Below, piece after piece: positions 46,538 through 55,999 of a DNA stretch of 64,000 nucleotides. The notes under the pieces were generated by a model that saw nothing but the letters and a program-made list of their open reading frames with translations, made no database searches and was not told the DNA's origin. Both the position numbers and the translations under genes were made by a program. This DNA is from Primula veris (taxonomy: Eukaryota > Streptophyta > Magnoliopsida > Ericales > Primulaceae). The DNA lies in the NCBI GenBank assembly GCA_963682055.1, contig OY821743.1, positions 34,954,702-35,018,701 of the forward strand, given 5' to 3'. Each line of letters opens with the position of its first letter. Within the stretch, counting starts at the first letter, position 1.

Positions 46538-47847
46538 AGCTTTGTTTGTTCTTTATGTTATTATGTGTGAGAGTTTATTTATTTGGGTTTTTAAAGGCTT
46601 AGCTTATATTATTATAGTTATGTAGTTTTATGTGACTGTAATTTGGAGTCATATTTACCATTATCGTTTGTTAATTGAAGTGAGGAAGAAGAAGATAAAC
46701 AGCTAATATTAATTTGTATTCTAGGTGCAATTTTATTTAATTTTATAGTTAGGTGCAATTTTTAACCAGTCAAAAATGTATTTTATTTAATTTGTTGACT
46801 CAAACTTATTTAACTTTTAGTCGAGATTCACTACAAAACCTATGATTTGCATATGTTTTGATATATTGATCTGTTTTTTAAAATACAAATTATTAACTTA
46901 TATTAACATATTTTACATTTAAAATTAAGTTTTCATTTTTAAATAAAAGCATACATGTAAAGTATAGATAAATGACTCGTATTGACTCGTATATCTACAA
47001 ATTTTAATGTTTCATATGTTTTACATTTTCATGTGTTTTTTTTATAAAAAAAAATTAGACTAAAACTTGAATAAATTGTATTTTATGAACATACGCTTAA
47101 TAAAATATTAAAAACTGCACCGACCATAAAATTACAATTTTCACTATAATGAGACCAGACTCATTCCGGGCCTGCCCAAACCATTAAAACAATAGTAGTA
47201 TTATTTTGTTTCTTCTGCGCCGACTGATTGCTCTTATTCTCTCTCTCTCTCTCTCTATATATATAATATATTACTCACCCGCACCCAAATTATTCGGTTA
47301 TAACAAAATTTAGGTGCAATTTTTAAGAGCAAAAAATGTGTTTTATTTAATTTGTTGACATAATTTAACATTTTAATTATATAATTTAGTACAATTGCAT
47401 TTTTATCTTTAAATAAGCACATGGTGTGAGGGATATGGCGTGACGAAGAAGAAGATAATTATGCACTTACATACGTACTAGGTTGTTAAAATTAAACATA
47501 GATTCTAAATAAAATGCCATGTGTGATGTATTTTTTTTTATTGTAATAACAAAAATATTATAGCAGACTTCAAAATAATAATAATAATCAATTTTGTTGA
47601 GAAGAAGGAAAACTTTACCATGAACTTGGTATCAATGCATAACGTTTATTAAATTAGTAAAAGGTAATTGGTATTTATTATTCAATGTATATTTGTATAC
47701 CACAAATAACTTGATAAATGGCCCTTGCTTGCTAGAATTATCGTAACGGTTGAAGAAATACTCCTTTAACATCTGACACTATAATGTTGCTTAGTTGACA
47801 ACAATACCCAATATGAATATAAAAGTACCGGTTTATTATAGTGTGAT
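46538..47847. other. DCL upstream region
   Basis: This 1.3-kb AT-rich stretch separates the DCL start from the retrotransposon LTR. It contains a (CT)n run followed by (TA)n at about 47240-47270, a common plant core-promoter arrangement, and two short copies of 'aggtgcaatttt' near 46725 and 46745 (a third near 47313). No gene is seen. Confidence 0.6.
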
Positions 47848-48416
47848 TGATAAATCCATAACTTTGATCGGTCGCGTTAGGCTTTTCAATAATGATATAA
47901 TGATAAATCAACTGTGAATAAATGATACTTCCTGATCTTTATTATTACTCTGATTATTGTCCTTGTTCGGACTATTACATTTGCTCAGATTAGTATTTCG
48001 GTTCTACAATTATGCTCGATATAACTATTTGATCTCTCGTCTTGATCTTTCTCCTCTCTTATTCGGTGTTCGGCTGTCTTTTCTCGGTTTATTTCTCGAA
48101 GTGATATGATTTGGTTAGTTTCTCTCTTTTCTTAACTTCTCTCTATATTTTTTGGATAGATTTTCTGGTCATTTTCTAGGAGGGGTAGTTGGCTATTTAT
48201 AGGCAACTGCGCCTTCTAGGATATTGACAAATGTCTTCATCCCAGGGGTTTTTCAGACAAGGGTCCCCCTTTGATTGGGCTTGGGCTTTTGGGTAGTAAC
48301 ACCTCAATTCCTATAAAAAGTATGAGATGACCCATTTAAGCGTTGGATACCCAGTTATAAAGTAGGTTGATTATGACCCGAATAAAATATTCGGGTCTGA
48401 TTTTTACGTTCTATCA
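47848..48416 (-). mobile_element. 3' LTR of the Tat element
   Basis: On the plus strand it runs TGATAAATCC...TTCTATCA, so both ends carry the short inverted TGATA/TATCA. The purine-rich tract expected before a 3' LTR lies next to it on the minus strand (GAGGAAGTCAGGGAGCACT at about 48417-48435). The LTR contains its own minus-strand TATA box and an AATAAAG. The other LTR is outside the window, so the 569-bp length cannot be confirmed by comparison. Confidence 0.65.
48194..48201 (-). promoter_or_regulatory. TATA box of the LTR promoter
   Basis: On the minus strand the sequence reads GCCTATAAATAGCC, a strong plant TATA box (TATAAATA). It would drive the genomic RNA from the matching 5' LTR; here in the 3' LTR it points out of the element toward DCL's upstream region. 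Confidence 0.65.
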
Positions 48417-48599
48417 AGTGCTCCCTGACTTCCTCGGCGTGGTTTCCATGTCGGGGGAGTCATGTTCGGTTTGTCGAGAACGTTACTTCGGTCTTGTTTT
48501 TCCCAATGCTTCATCGAGAAACGCAATAGACTCGTGACGGTTCCCAGGGGGGCACATTTAATGTTTCCTATCCTAATATCTTTCTTCGAGGAAAACTCC

Positions 48600-48606
48600 T
48601 ATAAAG
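48600..48606 (+). promoter_or_regulatory. TATA box of antisense gene A
   Basis: TATAAAG lies 55 bases before the ATG of the 106-aa gene. Confidence 0.6.
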
Positions 48607-48660
48607 GGGGTGTGCTCCCTCCATAATTAGGCATTTTACTACTAATTTGCCCGTGACATA

Positions 48661-48981
48661 ATGGCTTCTTCTGGTTCCACTGGTGAGAGCTCCTTTAACT
48701 ATATTTCATATTTAGAAACGGAAATCAAGAAATCTCGTACCGCGAATAAGAAACTCGTGGCCAAGGTTTCAAACTACAAGAAAAGGTTGTCTGACATGGA
48801 TTCTGATCATCATGTGACGATGGCCGATCGGGATTGGGCCTATGAGCATATAAAGAAGCTCGAGGCTAATCTGGCTAAGCAGAAGGCAGCAAAAAGGGCC
48901 TATAAGCTTGCCTTCAAGGAGTTGCATGCTCGGTCCAGACCGAGTTCGGATGACGATGAAGAAGGCTCTTCCTCGAAATAA
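48661..48981 (+). CDS. antisense gene A: small coiled-coil protein, 106 aa
   Basis: Single-exon frame running against gag-pol, 245 bp inside the 3' LTR. The N-terminus is Ser/Gly-rich. A charged heptad-like helix follows (LETEIKKSRTANKKLVAKV and a second segment). The tail KRAYKLAFKELHARSR is shared with gene B (KRAYKLALKEVYARSK), so the two are paralogues, and it ends in an acidic Ser-rich stretch. A TATA box lies 55 bases upstream, and a U-rich poly(A) region with TTGTAA motifs follows the stop. No known domain is recognised; a role in RNA or protein binding by the basic helix is only a guess. GC content is well above the flanking host DNA. Confidence 0.7.
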   Translation: MASSGSTGESSFNYISYLETEIKKSRTANKKLVAKVSNYKKRLSDMDSDHHVTMADRDWAYEHIKKLEANLAKQKAAKRAYKLAFKELHARSRPSSDDDEEGSSSK

Positions 48982-49227
48982 TTAGTCTTTTGTAATTTCT
49001 GTCGTAATTTCTCTTGAATGGGGAGTCTTCTCCTCAGTTGTAATCCAAGTTTTTGGAATTTATAAAATATTTTCCTTTCCTTGTTCTTGTCTGTTTATCT
49101 TCTTGATGTCTTTTTGGATGACTTTAATTGGATTTGGAACTGTGGTTAATTCGCCTTTAATGCTCTTGGGAAGTTCAAGAGGTTGTATTTATTCGAGATG
49201 ACCTTTGACCTACTCCTTGTTTCTTCT

Positions 49228-49234
49228 TATAAAA
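49228..49234 (+). promoter_or_regulatory. TATA box of antisense gene B
   Basis: TATAAAA followed by GGGG lies 57 bases before the ATG of the 112-aa gene, almost the same spacing as in gene A. Confidence 0.65.
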
Positions 49235-49284
49235 GGGGACTGTCCCAGTAATTTTTATGCAGTTCATTCTTTATTAACGAACAA

Positions 49285-49623
49285 ATGGCTTCTCCTCTCG
49301 AAAAGTATGGTGACAACCTTCCTGAATACGTTGCCCGTCTGGAAGAGGAAGTTCAGAAGGTGCGTTATCTCGAGAAGAGGGTTGCCCGGCTGTCGGTGGA
49401 AGCTCGTCGGGCCGTCGAACTAGACGAGCGATTGGATGCCCTAGAGAAGGAGCACCAGAGGTCTTTGCTCGACAGTATTCGTGCTCGTGCCCGGATCAAA
49501 GAGCTCGAGGCCTCCAGAGATAGGCAGCTTGCTTCCAAGAGGGCTTACAAATTGGCCCTTAAGGAAGTGTATGCTCGGTCGAAAAGGAAGCCGAATGACG
49601 AAGCGGGCCCTTCTATGAAATGA
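49285..49623 (+). CDS. antisense gene B: small coiled-coil protein, 112 aa
   Basis: Single exon, paralogue of gene A. It is almost wholly a predicted coiled coil (YVARLEEEVQKVRYLEKRV onward) and ends in the shared basic KRAYKLALKEVYARSK and a short tail. The TATA box is at 49228, and an AATAAA at 49685 lies 62 bases after the stop, so promoter, frame and poly(A) signal form a compact unit within about 470 bp. The function is unknown. Keeping an open, Leu/Glu/Arg-rich frame next to a diverged sister argues that the protein, and not chance, maintains the frame. Confidence 0.72.
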   Translation: MASPLEKYGDNLPEYVARLEEEVQKVRYLEKRVARLSVEARRAVELDERLDALEKEHQRSLLDSIRARARIKELEASRDRQLASKRAYKLALKEVYARSKRKPNDEAGPSMK

Positions 49624-49684
49624 TTTTATTGTTTTCATTGTATTTCCTCTTTGTGCTTCTTCTGTAACGAAGTATCAACCAATC

Positions 49685-49690
49685 AATAAA
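49685..49690 (+). terminator. poly(A) signal of antisense gene B
   Basis: AATAAA lies 62 bases after the stop codon of gene B, on the strand of the antisense genes. Confidence 0.55.
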
Positions 49691-50165
49691 GATTTCTTTT
49701 TCTTGTTTATATCTGAATTACTTTCCCAATGCAATTTATTTTGACTGCGCACGCTTGTGGCCTCATTAATGCTTTTCTTGGGCCTGGCGTTTGATCTTAT
49801 CCATTGGACCTTCTTATTCTTTATATCTAGGGATTAATAGGATTTCTTGAGCCTTGTGCATATAAAATCCTATTCACCAGAGTTTTCTTGAGCCTTGCGC
49901 AAAAGATCTGGGATATTTATTCGAACCGCTGCTCTTCCCAAAAACGACGCGTGTTTCAATGCCATTATTACTTACTCCCTTTAAATATTGGTAAGAATCC
50001 AAACGTTTCTTGAACAGGAGTGCCTTTTAATTACTCACGCTCTTTAGAGTCTTTTGGGAATCCAAACGTTTTTCTTGAACAGTCACTTCTTTTGAGTGCC
50101 ATCGCTTCTGAATACCCATTGGCGAATGGTTACGACTCTCAATCCCAGCCCTCATACAATTGATC

Positions 50166-50173
50166 TATAAATA
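50166..50173 (+). promoter_or_regulatory. TATA box of antisense gene C
   Basis: TATAAATA lies 92 bases before the ATG at 50258. The nearer ATG at 50186 is only 20 bases away, which makes it an unlikely start. Confidence 0.6.
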
Positions 50174-50257
50174 CCTGCTTACAGCATGGTTACATCCACA
50201 CTTCTCATCATATTATTTTCCCCCATATATAGACCCTCATCTTATAATTTCCCTAAG

Positions 50258-50551
50258 ATGTCTGGTCCTTTCACCCAATCAGCATTAGCTTTGCAAGTGG
50301 AGGCCTTTGAAGCCTCCTATAACCATGTACAAAGGCTGTTGAGGGATGCCGAGGAGGAATTGAAGGTGATGCGTTATCACCATACCGAGATGGTTCGGGA
50401 ATTAACTTGGCTAAGATCCGAACTGGCTTACTGCCGACGTGCTCGTCAGGCTCTAGTCGAAGAGAATGAGATGCTAAGGGGGAACCCGACACTGAGGGAC
50501 AGGGATGTCTCTGCCGGGCCCTCTCATCGATACCGATCGACTTCCCCCTAA
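50258..50551 (+). CDS. antisense gene C: small coiled-coil protein, 97 aa
   Basis: Single exon. I chose the ATG at 50258 (MSGPFTQSALALQVEAFEAS) because the upstream ATG is too close to the TATA box and because gene D also starts MSGP. Most of the protein is a heptad-rich helix (VQRLLRDAEEELKVM, LTWLRSELAYCRRARQALVE). The tail GPSHRYRSTSP is polar. No known domain. It is followed by 500 bp of almost pure pyrimidine sequence and a GATGTAA-rich poly(A) region. Confidence 0.65.
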   Translation: MSGPFTQSALALQVEAFEASYNHVQRLLRDAEEELKVMRYHHTEMVRELTWLRSELAYCRRARQALVEENEMLRGNPTLRDRDVSAGPSHRYRSTSP

Positions 50552-51030
50552 CCTTCCCCCTTCTTTTTTTCTTTTTATCTGCTCTTTCCCCATCTTTTCC
50601 CATCTCTTCCTTTTTCTTCTTTTTTTTTATTTCTCCGTTTCCATCATTTCTTCCTCTTCCTCTCTTGTTTTTTTTTTTATATTCTGTTTTCTCGTACTTT
50701 TTATTCTTTTCTTTTTCCGTTTTCTTTTTTGTTTCATTGACTTCCTTTTTAGTTGTCTGTCTCCTTCGTCTCTTTATCTTCTTCTTATCTGTTTTTCTTC
50801 TGTGCCTCCTCTTTCTTTTTCTTCATCTTCTCTCCCATCACTCTTTTTTTTTTTTATGCACCACTACGATGTAACAATCAGCCCTGTGATCCAAAGGGTT
50901 TTGTGTTACATTTAGGATTGGTCATTTTTCTTTTTGACTCTTCTTTCTTATCACTTCCTTCTTTTCTTGTACTCTTCTTCTTTTCCTCTTCTTGCTTTTC
51001 CTTTCTCTTTCTTCTTACTTTTTCTTTTTG
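50552..51030 (+). repeat. approximately 480-bp polypyrimidine tract
   Basis: The plus strand is almost only C and T, with T runs up to about 10 and few purines. On the element's own coding strand it is therefore a purine-rich block. Phe/Leu/Ser-rich frames here (up to 136 codons) follow from the composition and are not genes. Confidence 0.85.
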
Positions 51031-51099
51031 GCGTCTCCTGCTCACTTGGTCAGCTGATATAGTTGATCCTTTGCCTGATCTTCTGTACTAGCTCTTCTT

Positions 51100-51210
51100 G
51101 GATGTAATAGATCTTTTCGGATGTAATAGGTTTTTATCTCGGATGTAATAGACCTTGATGTAACAGACCTCGATGTAATATTGTCTATTGATGTAATGAA
51201 CAATGATGTA
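51100..51210 (+). repeat. short direct repeats of GATGTAATAG
   Basis: About eight copies of GATGTAA (several as GATGTAATAG) at irregular 13-25-bp spacing, followed by AATGAAAAG. TGTAA repeats resemble far-upstream elements of plant poly(A) sites, so this may be the 3' end signal of gene C. Confidence 0.6.
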
Positions 51211-51484
51211 TTCCATCTTCATTAATGAAAAGTATTTTTGCCCTTTTCTTTTTGCCTTTCTTTTTATATTGTACCTGTGGTTTGTTGTTTGTCTGGAATC
51301 TAGATCTTTGAATATCTCGTCTTTATTTCTTCTGCATTGTAGTCTCAGATGTCAATAGATGTCCCCATCACTGTCAAATATATGTGCCTGCTCTCTAGTA
51401 GGTCAGGAAATGTACATGCCCCCCAGCATGTCAGGAAATATGCAATTTCCCAAGCAAGGTCATAAAATATCATACTCTTCGTTC

Positions 51485-51492
51485 TATAAGTA
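51485..51492 (+). promoter_or_regulatory. TATA box of antisense gene D
   Basis: TATAAGTA lies 103 bases before the ATG of gene D. Confidence 0.5.
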
Positions 51493-51587
51493 CTTCTCTT
51501 TTCTTTGGTAGTTTATCATCTCTTTTTTCTTTTTGCTTCTCTCTTCCTTAGCCCTTTATTTTCTTCCGTACTAAACAATTTCCCAGA

Positions 51588-52067
51588 ATGTCTGGACCTG
51601 TGGTGAGATATCATGCTCAGATGAAGGGCTTGGATACTGAGGTATCTCGGGTCCGCCGTCGGATGGCAAGGCTTGAGAAAGAGTATGGCGTTTTGGCCTT
51701 GAGCTTGTTCGGCTCTTATCCCGAAGAGACGGTGAAGTGGACCGAGATCTCGGCACTGAGTCGCCAGCTCGATCACTTGTTGCTGCAGAGAAACCATCTG
51801 GCCAACTCCTGGTATGATGCCGAGGAAATTTGGGACCATTCTCAAGATGAGTTTGACAACTCTCCTCAAGGCCTAGCTAACATAATGGTAAAGAATGCTC
51901 GGCTCGTGGAACGCGTCAGGGTTCTTACTACGGAAAACAACAGGCTCTCCTCGGAGAATGACGATTTGGTCGCCATGAACGATTCCTACCAAGCTCGGTT
52001 GAATTGTTCTGCTCGTTTTGCTTTCTCTCGGTCTGGCAGTTCGGTTTTTCCACCCATTGATCCTTAG
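51588..52067 (+). CDS. antisense gene D: coiled-coil protein, 159 aa
   Basis: Single exon starting MSGPVVRYHAQMKGLDTEVS, the same first four residues as gene C. Two helical segments (VRRRMARLEKEYGVL and LVERVRVLTTENNRLSSEND) flank a Trp-containing middle (NSWYDAEEIWDHSQDEFDNS). The second segment is a leucine-zipper-like coil. No named domain is recognised. The TATA box is at 51485; T-rich sequence with TTGTAA follows the stop. The gene stands alone with no overlap to gene E. Confidence 0.68.
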   Translation: MSGPVVRYHAQMKGLDTEVSRVRRRMARLEKEYGVLALSLFGSYPEETVKWTEISALSRQLDHLLLQRNHLANSWYDAEEIWDHSQDEFDNSPQGLANIMVKNARLVERVRVLTTENNRLSSENDDLVAMNDSYQARLNCSARFAFSRSGSSVFPPIDP

Positions 52068-52210
52068 ATTGGGCTGGTTTTCTTTTGTATATCCCCTTTT
52101 GCCATTTGTGTTTTATCTTCTGTATTTGATGAATCAGTTGTATCTTTTCGTATCTCGTGCCTGTCTTGTGAACCATTGTAACGCTTCGTATTTTGTGCCT
52201 TTTGATTCTC

Positions 52211-52217
52211 TATAAAT
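52211..52217 (+). promoter_or_regulatory. TATA box of antisense gene E
   Basis: TATAAAT lies 77 bases before the ATG at 52288. Confidence 0.6.
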
Positions 52218-52287
52218 GCTCCCTATTGCCTGTATCTCATTATCAATTTCTACCTCTCTCTTGTTTTATAATTTGCTTTTGCGTGAG

Positions 52288-52650
52288 ATGGCTCCCATCA
52301 CTAGGTCTGCCTCCAAAAAGAAAACCCATATGGAAGAGGAGCCTACCTTTTTGCTACCTCGTCCCCCTGGCTTTGGGGAGGAGGATTTGACTCCTCTTCA
52401 ACTAAAAGAAATTGAGATGTCATGGCTGAAACATGATCTCATGTGTGCTCGGACTGAAGCGAGGAGGTTTAAACAATATTGGGACGAGGAGGGCACTGCT
52501 CGTTTCAAGGCCGAGCAAAAATGCGAGTCTCAGTCTTACGCCTTGAAACAGGCTGAGATGGCGATTTCTCGTTTGGTTAGGGAGAAAGAGCGTCTGGAGG
52601 AACTTTTGGCAAAGAGGGATGTTGCTATGGGGGATAGTTCGAAAAAGTAG
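52288..52650 (+). CDS. antisense gene E: small coiled-coil protein, 120 aa
   Basis: Single exon. The start at 52288 (MAPITRSASKKK) is preferred over the ATG at 52216, which overlaps the TATA box region. The N-terminus is basic, then a proline-rich linker (LLPRPPGFGEEDLTP), then a long charged helix to the end (ALKQAEMAISRLVREKERLEELL). ITRSASKKK recalls the basic tails of gypsy polyproteins, but the link is weak. The TATA box is at 52211 and an AATAAA at 52706, 56 bases after the stop. Confidence 0.68.
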   Translation: MAPITRSASKKKTHMEEEPTFLLPRPPGFGEEDLTPLQLKEIEMSWLKHDLMCARTEARRFKQYWDEEGTARFKAEQKCESQSYALKQAEMAISRLVREKERLEELLAKRDVAMGDSSKK

Positions 52651-53352
52651 GACGGGTGTATTTTCTTTTTCTGTTGTATTGTTTGTGTTTCCCCCTTTGT
52701 GGATGAATAAAACTTGTCTTGCATTTGATTCTGTCCTATTTTATTTCCTGTTTGCTTCTCTTTTATGTTTCTGATCATACACCGAACAATATGCCCGGTT
52801 ATCCCCCCGGAGAGCGTTGTTAGACTTGATGCTCGCTGCCATCAAGCTAGAAACGGTCTTCGTCCACTTTGTTCGGTGTGCCCTTGTGTTAAGGATAGGT
52901 TTGGGAGTTGAGGAACTTTAATCGGGGGATATTCTCGGTGTGATAGTAGTGGTAGCGTATGTGAGAAGCTTTTCATGGTAGGGTCCACTGGCCGTTTATT
53001 TAGGTCTAATGATGTGAACTGCCTTGGGTAGTGGGATACGCGCTGACGTGGCGAAATCTGGAGCGTGTATATGTTTAAAAAGAGCAGCGGTTGTTGACTT
53101 TCGTATTGTTGGAAAAAGGTAAACCTCTGTTACACGAAAGGACGGTTATTATTTTATTCCTTTTGTGACTCCACTCCTTTTTATTTTGCCAAGTAATCCT
53201 GTTTATTTTTATCATAGAATTCGCTGAAGAAAATATCGTTCTCTCTCTAAAGCATATTCTTCCCGCCAAAAAGGAAAAGAGTTCGGCCGCTTGATCTAGG
53301 GTTTCGTGGTTTTGTTGGAAGACTTGCTGCTGTTCGCGCTTGCTTGCTCATA
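52651..53352 (+). other. spacer and promoter region of antisense gene F
   Basis: It holds the poly(A) signal of gene E (52706) and about 600 bp of mixed-composition sequence. A telo-box TAGGGTTT at 53297-53304, a motif common in 5' UTRs of growth-related plant genes, lies 56 bases before the ATG of gene F. A weak TATA-like stretch lies near 53070-53087. Confidence 0.5.
52706..52711 (+). terminator. poly(A) signal of antisense gene E
   Basis: AATAAA lies 56 bases after the stop codon of gene E. Confidence 0.55.
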
Positions 53353-55791
53353 ATGATTACTGTAAGTGATTTTTTGTTCTCCCCCCTTCCCTTTTTTAGG
53401 AGTTGTATTTGATTTGTCGTTGTGGTCATAGGTGTGTCGTTGGTATATGGTTCAGGTTATCTATATATGTCTGATGATTCTGATGGAATGTGCGTGGGGG
53501 GGGGTGGCTCTCGTTCTATTGATGTGGTTCTGGTTTGTGTATTTGGTTAGTATATTGATGGACTTTTGATGATCTTTGTATAGGAAATTTTGACCCAAAG
53601 TGTGGCCCAAGTTGGCAAATTCGTGGAGAAGGATTTTAAAGAACTCGCCGGAATACCTGACAACATACATATCCGGCTTCCTATTTCTGACGAGGAGGTG
53701 CTGGGATTTGTACCTGCCGGCGAGGTGGCCGTGCGTTCTTCGGCATTCTTCACTGGGGGTCTTCGACTGCCCTTTACAAACTGGGTGGCTTCGTTCTTTG
53801 AGGCCGTCCAAATTGCTCCGGCCCAACTGGCCCTAAATGGTTACCGTACTCTGAATGGTATCCAAAGGCTATCGGAGTTGTCCGGAATACCGATTGAACT
53901 GAAGGACGTCTTTGGAGTCTATAGTCTGAGCTTTGAGCGTCGCAGCTCGTATTTGAAGACTCTGCGTGCCTTTTGCCGGCTCGTTATCGGTTTGCCGGAT
54001 ACCAATAAAGAGCGTAATCTTGGTATTGTAATTGCTTCCGGTGCATGGGGTTGTGCGGGACACCAGATTCCTGGACCGGCGACCAATGCTCCCATCATGC
54101 CAGACCTCGGCGCCCCCAATGTAGAGGCTCTGTTAGCTCTTTGGAAATGGTGGGGGCCTGGACCTACGCCGGATCCTGCGAGTCGTACGGCTCCCATGTT
54201 GCTCGGTTACACTATGGGGTCGGTGACCAGGGGAAATCCTGCACCCGAGATCCCCAAAGAGCCCGAGGAGGAATTCTTAAAGGTGGTCCAGGCTCGATGT
54301 GCTACTCGGCTTGGGAAAAAAACCGTTCGTTCTAAGCGTCGTGCAGCTGACCCTGTCGTTGAAACAACGAAGAGGGCTAGGGGAACCGATACATCGGTTA
54401 CCGAGGAAGATGCTAACGTTGGTTCGGGCGAGGGGGTGTGTGCCGCTGCGCAAGGGGATACCGCCGAGGATGCCTCTGCTCCGGGCGAGGTATGTGTATA
54501 GTTATTATGATTTTCTTGTCTTTTGGTTGTTTGTCATTTGGTTCGCTAGTGCTTTGCTTTATTAGTTATCTTGTTTCAGCTACTGACTTCTCCATTGGTT
54601 ACCCTCGCTCTTGCCCGGTCTATGGGTATTATTGTGTTTCAGGGGTCGGTCGACGATGTATTCGGATATATGAACCTCTTGACGAACATGGGAGAGGGTA
54701 CGATGACTTTGCCGGTCATCTCGCCTATCCCCACCGAGGGTCCGATAGATTTGTCCGTGTGCTCGCCCCTCCGTAATGAGGAAGAGATCGAGCGTAGGGC
54801 CCCTGAGATTGAGCAGTTGGAGGAGGACGTGGGGGTGGAGATGGAAGGCAGCGAAGAGAATGCCGTGGATGTTGTGACGGGTGTCGAGGATGAGGCTCTC
54901 GACGGACCCGAAAAGGTGTTGGTTGACGGGGTTGCAATGACCCGGTACATTGACCGATGTAGGGGTGAACTGCTGGATCAACCGAGAACACTGAAGATGG
55001 GGTATACGGCTCTGAAACCCCTTGTGTTCAAGAATGCGGAAAAACTATCTGCCCAACCTACAATGTCAGTTATAGAGCAGGCCCACGCGGATGCGCTGAG
55101 GGTACGTGGGGCTCGTATTGCACTATATAGGTTTGGTACTTGTATTTTATTTGGAAACTAATGTGTTGAAGTGCAGATTGCTGTGAGTGCCGTGGCGCTA
55201 CGGGATCAGCTGGGAGCTCTAGAGGGTGAGAAAGAGAAGCTGGTGACCGAGAAGGATAATCTGGTGGCCGAGAAGGAGAAATTGGTCGCCGAGAAGAAAA
55301 CCCTGGGCGAGAATTATGACAAACTGTCGGTGGACTTTCTGCACCTGACCGAGGATGTCGAGAAATTGAGGGTGGAAAAAGAGAGCATGGCCGCTAAGTA
55401 CGGCGAATTAGAGGAGGAGAACTTGCTCCTAGCTGAGGACGTGGAAGCCGAAAAGGCTAAGGTGTCTGCCCTGAAAACGGCACAGGCGGAGGAGCGGAAA
55501 AAGTTAGCGATGATGGCCAACTTCTCTGTATACTGCGCTCATGTTCGGGCGCTCAATTTCGCGAATGTTCCTCTGTCGGATAGGGCGTGGTCGGAGTTGG
55601 TGTATCCGTGTCCGCATGGTGCACCGCCGAAACCCTTGGACTGGGCGAATCTTCGTGAAGAAGAGCTTCCTCGGCTACCGGGGCAGACAATTTCGACAGC
55701 GCTGCGTCCTCACACTATGTCGACCCCGTCCAATCCTCGACCGGATGCTACTGTTGTTCCCCCACCAGCATCTCCTCAGGTGGAACCTTGA
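53353..55791 (+). CDS. antisense gene F: PF04195-like (putative gypsy-type transposon) protein, spliced
   Basis: Four exons: 53353-53361 (Met-Ile-Thr), 53584-54489, 54580-55101 (or from 54643) and 55177-55791; every intron is phase 0 with good donors (GTAAGT, GTATGT, GTACGT). The protein is about 683 aa. Exon 2 holds a globular domain with FTGGLRLPFTNWVASFF, LNGYRTLNGIQRLSEL and VFGVYSLSF, matching in style the 'putative gypsy type transposon' family (PF04195) known from antisense frames of Tat-lineage elements. An acidic linker follows. Exon 4 is a long coiled coil made of near-repeats of KEKLVAEK, then a conserved-looking tail with a Pro-rich end. The role is unknown. Two further frames, G and H, may be extra exons of this gene. 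Confidence 0.68.
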
Positions 55792-55999
55792 CTATCTTCC
55801 TAGCATTATGTATATATATTTATTTATTTATTTTTTATTTTTTTTTTGTATCTAGAAACAGATTCTTTTGGGGAAGTGATAATATAGGTGTTGTGGTTTC
55901 TTTCTGTTGGGCTTGCTTGGGTGAATTTCTTTTGATGGTCGTTATATTTTGAAGGATATGAAAACAAAATATTGTCAGGTACCAAATAACCCCCTTGCC

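Larger units (their letters stand above)
49624..50257 (+). other. spacer between antisense genes B and C
   Basis: It contains the poly(A) region of gene B, a direct repeat of 'tttcttgagccttg' (49843 and 49884), a second of 'aatccaaacgtttcttgaac' (about 49997 and 50060) and the promoter of gene C. A TATAAAA at 49861 without a following frame hints at a lost unit. Confidence 0.55.

Noticed and set aside
50505..51091. Phe/Leu/Ser-rich frames that look like membrane proteins
   Set aside because: They come from the polypyrimidine tract (TTT/TTC/CTT/TCT codons) and occur in all three plus-strand frames.
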